A stretch of 64,000 bases of DNA from Candidatus Gastranaerophilales bacterium (GCA_944325315.1 CALVAA010000002.1:59016-123015), one strand, 5' to 3'; counted from the first letter of the stretch, positions 35,691-45,310 are shown. Numbers and translations: made by a program. The notes: generated by a model not told the origin, from the letters alone.

Positions 35691-35861
35691 ATGGATATAA
35701 TTAAAAGATTGTTTAGTTTTAACGACGATGAAGCAGGCGTAATCGGGCTATGCAAATTTAATGACGACTTTTTTAAATTGTCAAATGCAAGAGAGCAAAT
35801 TAAAAAAAGGATAAAAAAAGACCCTACATTAACCCAAATGCTCAAAAAAAGCACATTTTAA
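35691..35861 (+). CDS. 56-residue hypothetical protein
   Basis: A short gene below usual cut-offs. ATG at 35691 is preceded by AAAGAGGT, a strong ribosome binding site at good spacing. The 56 residues (MDIIKRLFSFNDDEAGVIGL, then CKFNDDFFKLSNAREQIKKR, ending MLKKSTF) form an acidic N-terminal half and a very basic C-terminal helix. No signal peptide is present. The stop overlaps the convergent DUF212 gene by four bases. Not recognised. The intact frame, strong ribosome binding site and tight fit to the neighbour support a real gene. Confidence 0.6.
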   Translation: MDIIKRLFSFNDDEAGVIGLCKFNDDFFKLSNAREQIKKRIKKDPTLTQMLKKSTF

Positions 35862-36334
35862 GATAATATTGAAATTTTGAAGTTATGAACAATAAAAGGA
35901 ATAATTATCCCTAAAACCATGCCGCAAAATACTTCCAAAGGTGTATGCCCCAAAAGTTCTTTTAGAGCGGCATAAGGTTTTACTTCCTGATTTTTTTGAA
36001 CAAACTCATCAACCAGCCTGTTTAAAGTCGCAGCTGTTTTGCCGGCTGCACGCCTTAGACCGGCAGCATCTTGCATGATTACAAGGGAAAACCCCAAAGA
36101 AACAGCAAAAACAATAGAACTAAGTCCTTCAATTAATGCAACCGATGTGGATAATGCAATTACCCCGGCGGTATGTGAACTTGGCATGCCGCCTGTTGTT
36201 GTAAATATTTTAAAATTTATTTTCTTATGTGTATAAAGATAAGTAATAACTTTAATTAATTGCGCAATCGAAGCAGAAATAAGCCCGCAAAAAAGTGCTT
36301 CGTATCCCGTATTATAAAATTCAAACCCGCCCAC
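35858..36334 (-). CDS. DUF212 family membrane protein (PAP2-like, YuiD type)
   Basis: A 158-residue membrane protein of the DUF212/YuiD family, distantly related to acid phosphatases and vanadium haloperoxidases. The signature TTTGGMPSSHTAGVIAL (about 46-62) and DAAGLRRAAGKTA (about 88-100) are present, with GHTPLEV near 128. Four hydrophobic segments are visible. A lipid phosphate phosphatase role, for example on polyprenyl diphosphate, would fit the adjacent ispA gene but is inference. The start is GTG (36334), overlapping the TAG stop of ispA by one base. Confidence 0.85.
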   Translation of the reverse strand: MGGFEFYNTGYEALFCGLISASIAQLIKVITYLYTHKKINFKIFTTTGGMPSSHTAGVIALSTSVALIEGLSSIVFAVSLGFSLVIMQDAAGLRRAAGKTAATLNRLVDEFVQKNQEVKPYAALKELLGHTPLEVFCGMVLGIIIPFIVHNFKISILS

Positions 36335-37221
36335 TAGTTATTTATCCTTGTAATTAACATATCTTCTATTTCATTGAATAAATCAGATTTAATATTCAAC
36401 TCAATCAGTATACCATGGTTTTTTTTAATTAGCTTGTAAAAAATATTTTTTGCCTCATCAATTCCGTAAGCACTTACATAAGTCATTTTATTGTTTAATT
36501 TATCCTTGCCTGCTGTTTTGCCTATTTCGAGCGTAGTTTTTGTGCAGTCTATGATATCGTCGTAAATCTGGAATAAAATTCCAAAATTATTTGCATATTC
36601 TCTGAGTTTTCCGATAATTTCATCTTTAAGCCCGATTGCCTTGGCACTTGAAGTCATAGAATATTCAAACAGACAAGCTGTTTTATATTTGTGAATATAA
36701 TTTAATTTTTCGACATTTGTTCTTTCGCCTTCGGCTGAAATATCCGCTGTTTGGCCTGCAATTAAACCGTTTGCACCGGCACAGACAAGATAGTCTCTTA
36801 CAATATCCAAAACCGTATTTTTTGATATATTATAGCTACATTCATCAATTAAAAGCTGTGCACCAAAAGAAATTAATGCATCCCCGGCCAAAATTGCGAT
36901 TGCTTCACCAAAAACCTTATGATTGGTGGGCTTTCCTCTTCTTAAGTCATCATTATCCATGCCGGGAAGATCATCATGAATCAAGCTGTATGCATGCATA
37001 ATTTCAGCAGACGCCGCAATAGGAAAAACATTTTCAATATCTTTATTAAAAACGCTTGCAACTTCAAGACACATTGCAGCCCTTAGCCTTTTTGCTTTTA
37101 AAAGGGTTGTGTATTTCATTGATTCCCAAATAATTGACGAATATGAAGATTTATTTTCATATTTTAAAAAATATTCCGCAAGTTTTTTTTCTGTTAAATT
37201 CTGATACTGTATAAGTTTCAT
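36334..37221 (-). CDS. ispA: Polyprenyl diphosphate synthase (farnesyl/geranylgeranyl type)
   Basis: Prenyltransferase that condenses isopentenyl diphosphate with an allylic primer. The 295 residues carry the first aspartate-rich motif DDLPGMDNDDLRRG (about 83-96), GDALI, the second motif DDIID, and the lysine of GKTAGKD. Bacterial FPP/GGPP synthases have this length, and the product chain length cannot be fixed by eye. It is coupled to rsgA upstream (one-base overlap at 37221) and to the DUF212 gene downstream (one-base overlap). Confidence 0.93.
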   Translation of the reverse strand: MKLIQYQNLTEKKLAEYFLKYENKSSYSSIIWESMKYTTLLKAKRLRAAMCLEVASVFNKDIENVFPIAASAEIMHAYSLIHDDLPGMDNDDLRRGKPTNHKVFGEAIAILAGDALISFGAQLLIDECSYNISKNTVLDIVRDYLVCAGANGLIAGQTADISAEGERTNVEKLNYIHKYKTACLFEYSMTSSAKAIGLKDEIIGKLREYANNFGILFQIYDDIIDCTKTTLEIGKTAGKDKLNNKMTYVSAYGIDEAKNIFYKLIKKNHGILIELNIKSDLFNEIEDMLITRINN

Positions 37222-38213
37222 TATTCTTCCTTAATTTTTTGTTTTTGAGTATTTCTCGAAACACTTCTTTTTCTTTTTGAAATTTTAACCCTTAAATTGT
37301 TTGAAACGTTTTTAAAAAAAGTTTCGCTTTTTGTTCCTTTTTTTGACAATGATTCTTTGTATTCTTTTGTTTCTTTAAGAAAACAAAGATAGCTTTGATA
37401 ACGGGTATCTTTTATTTTATCAATATTATCATACACCGAACAAATACCGTTAGTGTTTGCATCGTGTAAACAATTTGAATACTTACATCCATCACTGTAC
37501 TTTTTAATATCTTCAAAAAGGCTAATTAATTCATTTGGTTCAATAAAATCGAATTTCAACAAGCTAAAACCCGGTGTGTCAATCACTCTGAATTCGTCGA
37601 ATTCAATAATTTCACAGTGTCTTGTGGTGTGGCATCCTCTTTTTGTCCTGCTTGAGACACTACCCACTTTAAGATTTGCTTTTGGATTAAGAGAATTTAA
37701 AAGCGTTGTTTTTCCGACGCCCGACATTCCCAAAAGCACAATAGTATTGTTTTTAATGTAATCTTTTAAGTCTTTTAAGTCAGTTTTGTTTTTTGCACTA
37801 ATGAAAAATATATCATATCCTAATTTATCATAAATTGCCTTGATTTCTTTTTTTTCCTTATCCGGATTAAATGACAAATCCATTTTATTAAAACATATTG
37901 CTGTTTTTATGTTGTTATATTTTAAATATGTTAAGTATCTGTCCAGTTGGATAAAATCTAAGTCCGGTTCTTTAAAAGAACAAACCACAACAGCCAAATC
38001 AATGTTAGAAATTTTAGGACGCAAAAGCGAATTTTTTCTTTTGCACAACTTTGCAATAAAGTTGTTATCCAAGCTCAGCTCAACAAAGTCCCCTACTTTG
38101 ATTTCCGTTTTTTGTTTTTTTAAAACTTCTCTTAATTTGCAGACAAATTCTTCATGTTTCAAATTCTTAACATAATAAAAATCGGAATGAATTTTGAATA
38201 CTTGTGCCTGCAT
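37221..38213 (-). CDS. rsgA: Ribosome small-subunit GTPase RsgA
   Basis: A circularly permuted GTPase that helps mature the 30S subunit. In 330 residues: an N-terminal OB fold; G4 NKMDL near residue 118; the P-loop GMSGVGKTTLLNSL near 165; G3 DTPGFS near 215; and a C-terminal zinc knuckle (CKYSNCLH, then C) near 245-258. The last 40 residues are unusually basic (KISKRKRSVSR) and may add RNA contact. First gene of the rsgA-ispA-DUF212 run. About 144 bases to accD hold divergent promoters. Confidence 0.94.
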   Translation of the reverse strand: MQAQVFKIHSDFYYVKNLKHEEFVCKLREVLKKQKTEIKVGDFVELSLDNNFIAKLCKRKNSLLRPKISNIDLAVVVCSFKEPDLDFIQLDRYLTYLKYNNIKTAICFNKMDLSFNPDKEKKEIKAIYDKLGYDIFFISAKNKTDLKDLKDYIKNNTIVLLGMSGVGKTTLLNSLNPKANLKVGSVSSRTKRGCHTTRHCEIIEFDEFRVIDTPGFSLLKFDFIEPNELISLFEDIKKYSDGCKYSNCLHDANTNGICSVYDNIDKIKDTRYQSYLCFLKETKEYKESLSKKGTKSETFFKNVSNNLRVKISKRKRSVSRNTQKQKIKEE

Positions 38214-38293
38214 AAAATTATTATGCTTAAAACAAAAAGCTACCTAAATACATTATTGATAAATTTAACATAAGTTAATAATATTTATTTTTT

Positions 38294-38321
38294 TTGACTT
38301 TAAAATAACTTCTTTTATACT
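38294..38321 (+). promoter_or_regulatory. Candidate sigma-70-type promoter of the accD-accA-flagellar run
   Basis: TTGACT (38294-38299) and TATACT (38316-38321) are 16 bases apart, and a second TATAAT lies at 38321-38326. The pair sits 37 bases before accD and is the best promoter-like sequence in the window. Confidence 0.55.
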
Positions 38322-38357
38322 ATAATTACAAATAATACTTGGTGAGGATAATTATTT

Positions 38358-39227
38358 ATGACGCTGACCGATTGGTTTAATAAAAGAAAAATGCAGCAAA
38401 TAGCAGCGAGAGATAATGATGTACATATAGATGATTCGATAGGAAAATTATGGACACTTTGCTACAATTGTTCAAGCCAATTGCCAAAAAAAGACCTTGA
38501 AAACAATTTAATGGTATGTCCCAACTGCGACTATCACTTTAGAATCGGTGCAAGAAAAAGAATAGAGCTTATTGCAGATAACGGCACATTTGAAGAGATG
38601 TATACAAATATTAAACCTTGCGATCCGCTTGAATTTGTTGATACTCAAAGTTATAAATCACGCCAAGAATCTGCAAAAGCAAAATCAGGGCTTGATGAAG
38701 CGGTTATTGTAGGAACATGCCTGATTGACGGTCAAAAAGCAGCAATTGCCGTTATGGATTTTGAATATATGGGTGGTTCTATGGGTTCTGTTGTCGGAGA
38801 AAAGATAACAAGAATTTTGGAATACGCTCTTGAAAATAAACTGCCTTCAATAGTGTTTACCTCATCAGGCGGTGCAAGAATGCAAGAAAGTGCTCTTAGT
38901 TTAATGCAAATGGCAAAAACAAGTTGTATTGTTGCAAAGTTAAATGAAGCAAAACTTTTATATATCACGGTATTGTGTGAGCCGACATTTGGCGGCGTTA
39001 CTGCATCATTTGGGACAATCGGAGATATTATAATAGCAGAAAAAGGCGCAAGGATAGGTTTTGCGGGAAGAAGAGTAATAGAACAAACAATAAGACAAAA
39101 GCTTCCGGCCGACTTTCAAACCGCAGAATATCTGCTTAAATGCGGTCAAATAGATTTTATTGTAGAAAGAAAAGAAATGAAAGAAAAGCTTTCCAAGCTG
39201 CTTTCCATGCACAACAATAAGGAATAA
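38358..39227 (+). CDS. accD: Acetyl-CoA carboxylase carboxyltransferase beta subunit
   Basis: With AccA, moves the carboxyl group from biotin to acetyl-CoA to form malonyl-CoA. The 289 residues include the N-terminal zinc ribbon CYNCSSQ and CPNCDYH (about 35-56), typical of bacterial AccD. The crotonase-like core has FEYMGGSMGSVVGEK, SSGGARMQE and PTFGGVTASFG. GAGGA precedes the ATG. It is followed four bases later by accA, and the pair heads the run that continues into the flagellar export genes. Confidence 0.97.
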   Translation: MTLTDWFNKRKMQQIAARDNDVHIDDSIGKLWTLCYNCSSQLPKKDLENNLMVCPNCDYHFRIGARKRIELIADNGTFEEMYTNIKPCDPLEFVDTQSYKSRQESAKAKSGLDEAVIVGTCLIDGQKAAIAVMDFEYMGGSMGSVVGEKITRILEYALENKLPSIVFTSSGGARMQESALSLMQMAKTSCIVAKLNEAKLLYITVLCEPTFGGVTASFGTIGDIIIAEKGARIGFAGRRVIEQTIRQKLPADFQTAEYLLKCGQIDFIVERKEMKEKLSKLLSMHNNKE

Positions 39228-39231
39228 AACA

Positions 39232-40197
39232 ATGAAAGAAAAACAGGTGCAAATACTGGATTTTGAAAAACCGATATATAAAATTCAAGACAAAATTGAA
39301 GAATTAAAAAAAACAAGCATTGATACCAATATTAACTACAGCGAAGAAATTAAAAAATTGGAAGAACAAACAAAAGTGTATAAGAAAGAATTATATCAAA
39401 ACTTAGAACCATATCAAAAACTGCAAATTGCACGTCACCCTCAAAGACCAAACTTTATGGACTATGTTCATTTCATGTGTGAAGATTTTATAGAATTACA
39501 CGGCGACAGACACGGGCATGATGATAAAGCAATCTGCGGAGGGTTAGCTAAAATCAACAGCAAAAATGTTATGCTGATAGGCACAATGAAAGGTAAATCC
39601 ACAAAAGAAAACCTTGAATACAATTTTGGAATGCCGCAACCTGAAGGCTATAGAAAAGCTTTAAGACTTTTTGAACATGCCGAACGTTTTAATTTGCCAA
39701 TTATCACTCTTATAGATACAATGGGAGCATATCCCGGCATGAAAGCAGAAGAAACCGGACAAGGAGAAGCAATTGCAGTAAATCTCAAAGAAATGGCGAA
39801 GCTTGCAGTACCCATCATTGCAACAGTTACAGGTGAAGGCTGCTCAGGTGGTGCTTTAGGGCTTGCGGTAGCAAATAAAGTAATGATTCTTGAACATGCA
39901 TATTATACGGTAATATCTCCGGAAGGGTGCGCCTCAATTCTTTGGAAAGATGCTTCAATGGCAAAAGTTGCAACGGATGCACTTAAAATAACCGGTGAGG
40001 ACTTATTAAAATACGGAATTGTTGATGAAATTGTAAAAGAGCCGGTTGGAGGTGCCCACTACAGTGCATGTGAAATGGCTAACAATTTAAAAGAAGCTCT
40101 TTTAAAGTCTTTAGACGAGTTTAAAGGTATGACAGGCGAAGAATTACGTAACCAAAGATATGAAAAATTCAGACATTTGGGTGTATTTCTTCAATAA
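39232..40197 (+). CDS. accA: Acetyl-CoA carboxylase carboxyltransferase alpha subunit
   Basis: Partner of AccD in the carboxyltransferase. The 321 residues are standard: an N-terminal coiled coil (IQDKIEELKKTSIDT), HPQRPNFMDYV, LHGDRHGHDDKAICGG, DTMGAYPGMKAEETGQGEAIA and GEGCSGGALGLA. The start is four bases after accD with AAGGA overlapping its end. Only 40 bases separate it from fliP on the same strand and no terminator hairpin is visible there. Confidence 0.97.
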   Translation: MKEKQVQILDFEKPIYKIQDKIEELKKTSIDTNINYSEEIKKLEEQTKVYKKELYQNLEPYQKLQIARHPQRPNFMDYVHFMCEDFIELHGDRHGHDDKAICGGLAKINSKNVMLIGTMKGKSTKENLEYNFGMPQPEGYRKALRLFEHAERFNLPIITLIDTMGAYPGMKAEETGQGEAIAVNLKEMAKLAVPIIATVTGEGCSGGALGLAVANKVMILEHAYYTVISPEGCASILWKDASMAKVATDALKITGEDLLKYGIVDEIVKEPVGGAHYSACEMANNLKEALLKSLDEFKGMTGEELRNQRYEKFRHLGVFLQ

Positions 40198-40237
40198 CTA
40201 ATATTGGTTGAGTTTGTAGTTTTTAAGATGGATAAAT

Positions 40238-40993
40238 ATGACAAAAAAAATTAAAAAAATATTGTTTGTTCTATGCCTTTGTCTGACAGGCAGCATAAAA
40301 TGCTACGGAGCTTTAAGTCTTCCCAATATAAATATCGGAATGCAAAACATAAACACCCCCCAAGAATTCAGTCAAGGCGTCCAAATTTTAATTATGCTTA
40401 CCATTTTAACTCTTGCCCCAAGCATAATTATGATGACAACGGCATTTATAAGAATTGTTATAGTACTTTCTCTGACAAGACAAGCAATAGGAACAACTAC
40501 ACTTCCGCCAAACCAGGTTATAGTAGGCTTAGCTCTGATTTTAACCTTCTTTGTAATGTCGCCTACTTTGTCTAAGATTAATGAAACCGCTTATCAACCA
40601 TATATGAAAAATACTATCACGCAGCAACAGGCGCTCGATAATTCGTTATTACCTATAAGAGATTTTATGTTTAAACAAACAAAAGAATCAGAACTTGCTT
40701 TGTTTGTAAAATTAGCTAAAATTGAAAAACCAAAAACAAAAAAAGATGTTCCGACATACGTTTTAATACCTTCTTTTGTTTTATCCGAATTAAAGACAGC
40801 CTTTAAAATCGGTTTTGTAATATTTTTACCTTTTTTGGTCATTGATTTGGTTGTAGCATCAGTCCTTGTTTCAATGGGTATGATGTTTTTACCGCCTACT
40901 ACGATTGCAATGCCTTTTAAGCTTATAATGTTTGTAATGGTAGACGGGTGGTTTTTAATTACAAAATCCCTAATTGAAGGATTTATAAATTAA
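40238..40993 (+). CDS. fliP: Flagellar export gate protein FliP
   Basis: Core channel subunit of the flagellar type III export gate. The 251 residues have a cleavable signal peptide (residues 1-28) and four membrane segments. Diagnostic motifs are LTILTLAPSIIMMTTAFIRI, GTTTLPPNQVIVGLALILTF and YVLIPSFVLSELKTAFKIGF. It opens the cluster fliP-fliQ-fliR-flhB-flhA in the usual order. The downstream gene starts 12 bases after the stop. Confidence 0.96.
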   Translation: MTKKIKKILFVLCLCLTGSIKCYGALSLPNINIGMQNINTPQEFSQGVQILIMLTILTLAPSIIMMTTAFIRIVIVLSLTRQAIGTTTLPPNQVIVGLALILTFFVMSPTLSKINETAYQPYMKNTITQQQALDNSLLPIRDFMFKQTKESELALFVKLAKIEKPKTKKDVPTYVLIPSFVLSELKTAFKIGFVIFLPFLVIDLVVASVLVSMGMMFLPPTTIAMPFKLIMFVMVDGWFLITKSLIEGFIN

Positions 40994-41005
40994 CGAGGGA
41001 AAAAG

Positions 41006-41275
41006 ATGAATGAAGCTTTATTTTTAACCGTGTTTCAAAAAACAATCATGCTTACTATGCTAATTTCTGCCCCGATACTTTTATCAGCTATTGTTGTAGG
41101 GCTGGCAATAAGTATAGTCCAATCCGTAACACAAATCCAAGAACAAACACTAACCTTTGTTCCGAAAATATTCGCCGCCCTTATAATATTAATTGTAAGT
41201 GCACCGTGGATGATAGATACTTTTACAACAACCACCAAAGAGTTATTTGAATATATAAAAGTTTTTATTTCTTAG
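41006..41275 (+). CDS. fliQ: Flagellar export gate protein FliQ
   Basis: A two-helix membrane subunit of the export gate, forming the helical assembly with FliP and FliR. The 89 residues are standard length, with LISAPILLSAIVVGLAISIV and TQIQEQTLTFVPKI. ATG at 41006 is preceded by GAGGG. It sits seven bases before fliR. Confidence 0.96.
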   Translation: MNEALFLTVFQKTIMLTMLISAPILLSAIVVGLAISIVQSVTQIQEQTLTFVPKIFAALIILIVSAPWMIDTFTTTTKELFEYIKVFIS

Positions 41276-41282
41276 GACAAAA

Positions 41283-42074
41283 ATGGATCAGACTTATAAT
41301 CTTTTAAATTTATTATCAGCAAAAAACATTGTAATATACATGTTGGTGTTTACAAGACTGACAGGTTTGATGCAATCTGCACCGTTTTTTTCAACAATCC
41401 AAGCTCCAATGGCAACAAGACTGTGGTTTAGCGCAGCCGTTGCTTTTATTTTATATCCTATTGTACAAGTTTCAAAAGCTTACATTATGCCATCCGGAAT
41501 GCCGGAGTTTATTATTCTTATTGCGATGGAATTTTTTGTAGGATATTTAATAGGTTTTAGTGCAAATCTTGTTTTGGAAGGTGCAAGAATGTCCGGAAGT
41601 ATAATTTCCATTCAGACAGGTCTTTCAATTTCTGAGGCACTCGACCCTGTGAGCGGAGTTAATTCAAATGAATTATCAAGAATTTACATTTATCTTGCAA
41701 CATTAATTTTTTTAATGACAGGAGCATACCAAATGCTTTTTGTTGCGGTTTTCAACAGCTTTAGCGCAATACCGATGGGAACTTTTATTGTTTTTGATTC
41801 AAATATTATCCATTCTTTAGTACAACTTTTTGCTCAAATTTTTAAAATTGCCTTTGGTATTGCACTTCCGATTTTTTCAGTGCTTTTAATCTGCGATATA
41901 TTACTCGGATTAATGAGTAAAATGATGCCGCAAATGAATATTTATATGGTTGCACTTCCTGTTAAAATTTATATAGGTTTATTTTTAATACTTGCATTTT
42001 TAAGCGCAACAAATGTGTATCTTCAAGGAGTAATAGAAAACTACATAAAAGCAATCAATATGATATTTACATAA
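41283..42074 (+). CDS. fliR: Flagellar export gate protein FliR
   Basis: The single-copy membrane subunit that closes the FliP5Q4R1 gate. The 263 residues have about six hydrophobic segments. Family-typical stretches are FTRLTGLMQSAPFFS, VGYLIGFSANLVLEGARMSG and SEALDPVSGVNSNELS, with DILLGLMSKMMPQMNIYMV near the C-terminus. It is seven bases from flhB, a gene with which it is fused in some clostridia; here they are separate. Confidence 0.95.
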   Translation: MDQTYNLLNLLSAKNIVIYMLVFTRLTGLMQSAPFFSTIQAPMATRLWFSAAVAFILYPIVQVSKAYIMPSGMPEFIILIAMEFFVGYLIGFSANLVLEGARMSGSIISIQTGLSISEALDPVSGVNSNELSRIYIYLATLIFLMTGAYQMLFVAVFNSFSAIPMGTFIVFDSNIIHSLVQLFAQIFKIAFGIALPIFSVLLICDILLGLMSKMMPQMNIYMVALPVKIYIGLFLILAFLSATNVYLQGVIENYIKAINMIFT

Positions 42075-42081
42075 ATAAGAT

Positions 42082-43158
42082 ATGTCAAACGAACAAAATG
42101 AAAAAACCGAAGAAGCCACCCCCAAGCGAAAAGAAAAAGAACGTGACAGGGGTCATATAGCAAAAAGTCAGGATTTTACCTCATCTTTAATGCTGACATT
42201 TAGTCTTGGGGTAATTTTTGTAATGGGAAATTCCATGTTGGAAAAACTTCAAACAATGCTTTCAACAACGCTGTCCTCACTTAATCCAGCTTTGATATCA
42301 GACAATGATTTTATAGGTGTAACTTCGCCGTATTTCAGGTATTATTGCGAAATCACGGCTCTGTTTTTTGCATTTTTATCAATAGGGGCAGTTTTAATTT
42401 TAAGATTACAAACAGGAGCACTTTTTGCAAAAGAAGTACTTAAGCCAAATTTTCAAAAACTGTCGCCTTCCAGTGCCATTAAAGCTTTAATTGAAAAAAT
42501 TAATGTTTTTAAACCGAAGCAAATGGTAGAGCTTATAAAGTCTGTAGTTAAAACAATAATAGTTGCAATGGCAGGGTTTAATGTTATTCTAAAAAGAAAA
42601 AATGAACTTTTTGGCCTTATCGGAGCAGACCCCGCTACGGGTTTTATGGTTATGGGTTCTGTAATCTTTGAACTTTTGGCAACTATTTGTATTCTTTTAA
42701 TAATAATAGGAGTTATAGACAGACAATATCAAAACTGGGAATACAATAAATCCATAAAAATGTCTAAACAAGAAGTAAAAGACGAAATGAAAAATATAGA
42801 AGGAGACCCAAAAATTAAAGGTAAAATCAGGTCTTTCCAAATGAAAATTTTGCAGCAAAAAATGATGTCAAAAGTAAAAGACGCCGATGTTGTTGTGGTT
42901 AATCCCACGCATTACGCTGTTGCTTTAATGTATGACCCTAAAAAAGTACCGGCACCTGTTGTTGTGGCTAAAGGAGTAGATTTTGTTGCTTTTAAAATCA
43001 GAGAAATTGCAAAAAACAACGGAATTCCTATTGTTGAAAATAAACCTTTAGCAAGAAGCTTGTATAAGCTCGTTGAAATTGATTCAATTATTCCGCAAGA
43101 ACTTTATGTTGCCGTTGCGGAAATTTTACAATACGTATACACACAAAAAGGTAAATAG
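42082..43158 (+). CDS. flhB: Flagellar export switch protein FlhB
   Basis: Controls the switch from rod/hook to filament export. The 358 residues begin EKTEEATPKRKEKERDRGHIAKS, typical of FlhB, and have four membrane segments (about 30-220). The soluble C-terminal domain carries the autocleavage motif N274-P-T-H277 followed by YAVALMYDPKK, so self-cleavage between N274 and P275 is expected. Its ATG lies seven bases after fliR without an obvious strong ribosome binding site, so translation is probably coupled. Confidence 0.96.
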   Translation: MSNEQNEKTEEATPKRKEKERDRGHIAKSQDFTSSLMLTFSLGVIFVMGNSMLEKLQTMLSTTLSSLNPALISDNDFIGVTSPYFRYYCEITALFFAFLSIGAVLILRLQTGALFAKEVLKPNFQKLSPSSAIKALIEKINVFKPKQMVELIKSVVKTIIVAMAGFNVILKRKNELFGLIGADPATGFMVMGSVIFELLATICILLIIIGVIDRQYQNWEYNKSIKMSKQEVKDEMKNIEGDPKIKGKIRSFQMKILQQKMMSKVKDADVVVVNPTHYAVALMYDPKKVPAPVVVAKGVDFVAFKIREIAKNNGIPIVENKPLARSLYKLVEIDSIIPQELYVAVAEILQYVYTQKGK

Positions 43159-43194
43159 TTTATAATATTAATTAATAGAGGAAGTTAAATAAGT

Positions 43195-45297
43195 TTGACA
43201 AAATTAAGGGAATTACTGAAAAATAATGATATTGTTTTGGCGATAGGTCTTGTAACCATTGTTTTAATGATGGTTATACCTATTCCTGCACATCTTTTGG
43301 ATTTGCTTTTAACGTTAAATATCTCTCTTTCTGTTTTAATCCTTTTAGTTTGTTTGTATACAAAAGAACCACTCGAATATTCAAGCTTTCCTACTATTCT
43401 TTTAATTGCAACACTGTTTAGATTAGGGTTGAATGTTACTTCAACAAGATTAATTTTGCTTGAAGCTGACGCAGGGAGCGTTATTGAATCATTCGGACAA
43501 TTTGTAATAGGCGGCAACTACGTTGTCGGTGCTGTTATTTTTGTGATTCTTGTTATCATAAACTTTATGGTAATTACAGGCGGCGCAGGTCGTGTTGCCG
43601 AAGTTAGCGCAAGGTTCACATTAGATGCCATGCCGGGTAAACAATTATCTATAGACGCAGATTTAAACTCAGGGTTAATAGATGAAAACGAAGCGAAAAA
43701 AAGAAGAAAAGCGCTCTTAAGAGAAGCTGATTTCTACGGCACTATGGACGGTGCTTCAAAATTTGTAAAAGGAGATGCCACGGCAGGGATAATAATTACC
43801 GTAATTAATATCGTGGGAGGATTAATAATAGGGATTATCCAGCATAAAATGCCTCCAATGACAGCTCTTTCAACTTATACAATTTTAACTGTCGGGGACG
43901 GATTGGTTTCCCAGATTCCTGCGCTTATTATTTCCACTGCAACAGGATTGATAATTTCCCGTGCATCAGGCTCGGATAATTCTCTTGCTGAAGATATAAG
44001 AAACGAAATGTTTCAAAATCCTAAAGTACTTGGTATAATCAGCGGTCTTTTATTGCTTATGGGCGTAGTTCCGGGTATGCCGACAATACCTTTTTTAACA
44101 ATATCGGCTCTTGCAGGTGGATTCAGTTTTAAAAAATATAAAGAAAAAGTTGAAGCAGAACAAAAAGCGCTTATAGAAGAAAAAGAAGCCAAAAAAGCAG
44201 AAAAACTTGGCAAAAAGAAGAAAAAAGCAACAAGAGAAAGCGTTATGGAGCTTTTAACCGTTGAAACGCTTGAAATTGAAATCGGATACAGATTAGTAAG
44301 TCTCTTGGATGTAGAAAAAGGCGGAGATTTATTAGACAGAATTTCGCAGATAAGGAGACAAACTGCACTTGACCTTGGTATAGTTCTTCCTTCGATTCGT
44401 GTTAGAGATAATTTACAGCTCCCCCCAAACACGTATCAAATTAAATTAAAAGGTGTAACCGTAGAAACCGGGGAAGTTTACCCGGATAGAAGTCTTGCAA
44501 TGAATTCAATGGGCGGAGAGGATGATCCTAATGTTATCGGAATAAGTGCAATAGAGCCTGCTTTTCATTTGCCTGCAATTTGGATACTTGAAAAAGATAA
44601 AGAATACGCAGAAACCGTAGGCTATACCGTAGTTTCGGCAAGTGCCGTTATTTCAACACATTTAACAGAAATAATAAAGAAAAATGCAGGAGAAATTTTA
44701 ACAAGAAGTGATGTTCAGCAATTAATTGATAATTTGAAAAAAGAAGTCAATGAAACTTATGTTAATGATTTGATGAAAGAACTTACAACGGCAGATGTTC
44801 AGCAAATTATGCAAAATTTATTAAAAGAAAGAGTTTCAATAAGGGATTTAAAAACAATTCTCGAGACTATGAGTTTACAGTATAAAATCAATAAAAACTA
44901 TAATTATCTGACAGAACAATGCAGACAGGCACTTGCAAGAAATATATGTAAACAGAACCTTTCAGATACAGGTGAACTTTTAGTAATTACTATGACACAG
45001 GAAGTAGAACAAGAAATTGCAAAAGGCATAAATCCGGATGGCGAAAGCCTAACTTTGAATCCTGATTTTGTTAAAAAACTTATGGACAGCTTAAATACCG
45101 AATTTGAAAATGCAATAAAACAAACGGGTAACCAGCCTGTAATACTTTGTTCTTCACCCATAAGGTTGATTTTTAGAAGATTAATAGAAAGAACTTACCC
45201 ACAAATCACAATTATGTCTTATAATGAAGTAACAAACAACGTTAAAGCTAAATCGGTAGGTATAATCAGAACAAGCTCGAAAACAGCGCCCGTGTAG
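43195..45297 (+). CDS. flhA: Flagellar export protein FlhA
   Basis: The proton-driven export component whose large cytoplasmic domain docks chaperone-substrate complexes. The 700 residues have about eight membrane segments (1-330) with FPTILLIATLFRLGLNVTSTR, GGAGRVAEVSARFTLDAMPGKQLSIDADLNSG (FHIPEP region) and GDGLVSQIPALIIS. A lysine-rich linker near 330-350 leads to the C-terminal domain. The start is TTG at 43195, with GAGG about 13 bases upstream; no ATG lies near the expected N-terminus. All conserved regions are intact. Confidence 0.95.
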   Translation: MTKLRELLKNNDIVLAIGLVTIVLMMVIPIPAHLLDLLLTLNISLSVLILLVCLYTKEPLEYSSFPTILLIATLFRLGLNVTSTRLILLEADAGSVIESFGQFVIGGNYVVGAVIFVILVIINFMVITGGAGRVAEVSARFTLDAMPGKQLSIDADLNSGLIDENEAKKRRKALLREADFYGTMDGASKFVKGDATAGIIITVINIVGGLIIGIIQHKMPPMTALSTYTILTVGDGLVSQIPALIISTATGLIISRASGSDNSLAEDIRNEMFQNPKVLGIISGLLLLMGVVPGMPTIPFLTISALAGGFSFKKYKEKVEAEQKALIEEKEAKKAEKLGKKKKKATRESVMELLTVETLEIEIGYRLVSLLDVEKGGDLLDRISQIRRQTALDLGIVLPSIRVRDNLQLPPNTYQIKLKGVTVETGEVYPDRSLAMNSMGGEDDPNVIGISAIEPAFHLPAIWILEKDKEYAETVGYTVVSASAVISTHLTEIIKKNAGEILTRSDVQQLIDNLKKEVNETYVNDLMKELTTADVQQIMQNLLKERVSIRDLKTILETMSLQYKINKNYNYLTEQCRQALARNICKQNLSDTGELLVITMTQEVEQEIAKGINPDGESLTLNPDFVKKLMDSLNTEFENAIKQTGNQPVILCSSPIRLIFRRLIERTYPQITIMSYNEVTNNVKAKSVGIIRTSSKTAPV

Positions 45298-45310
45298 AAA
45301 GCAGGATTAA

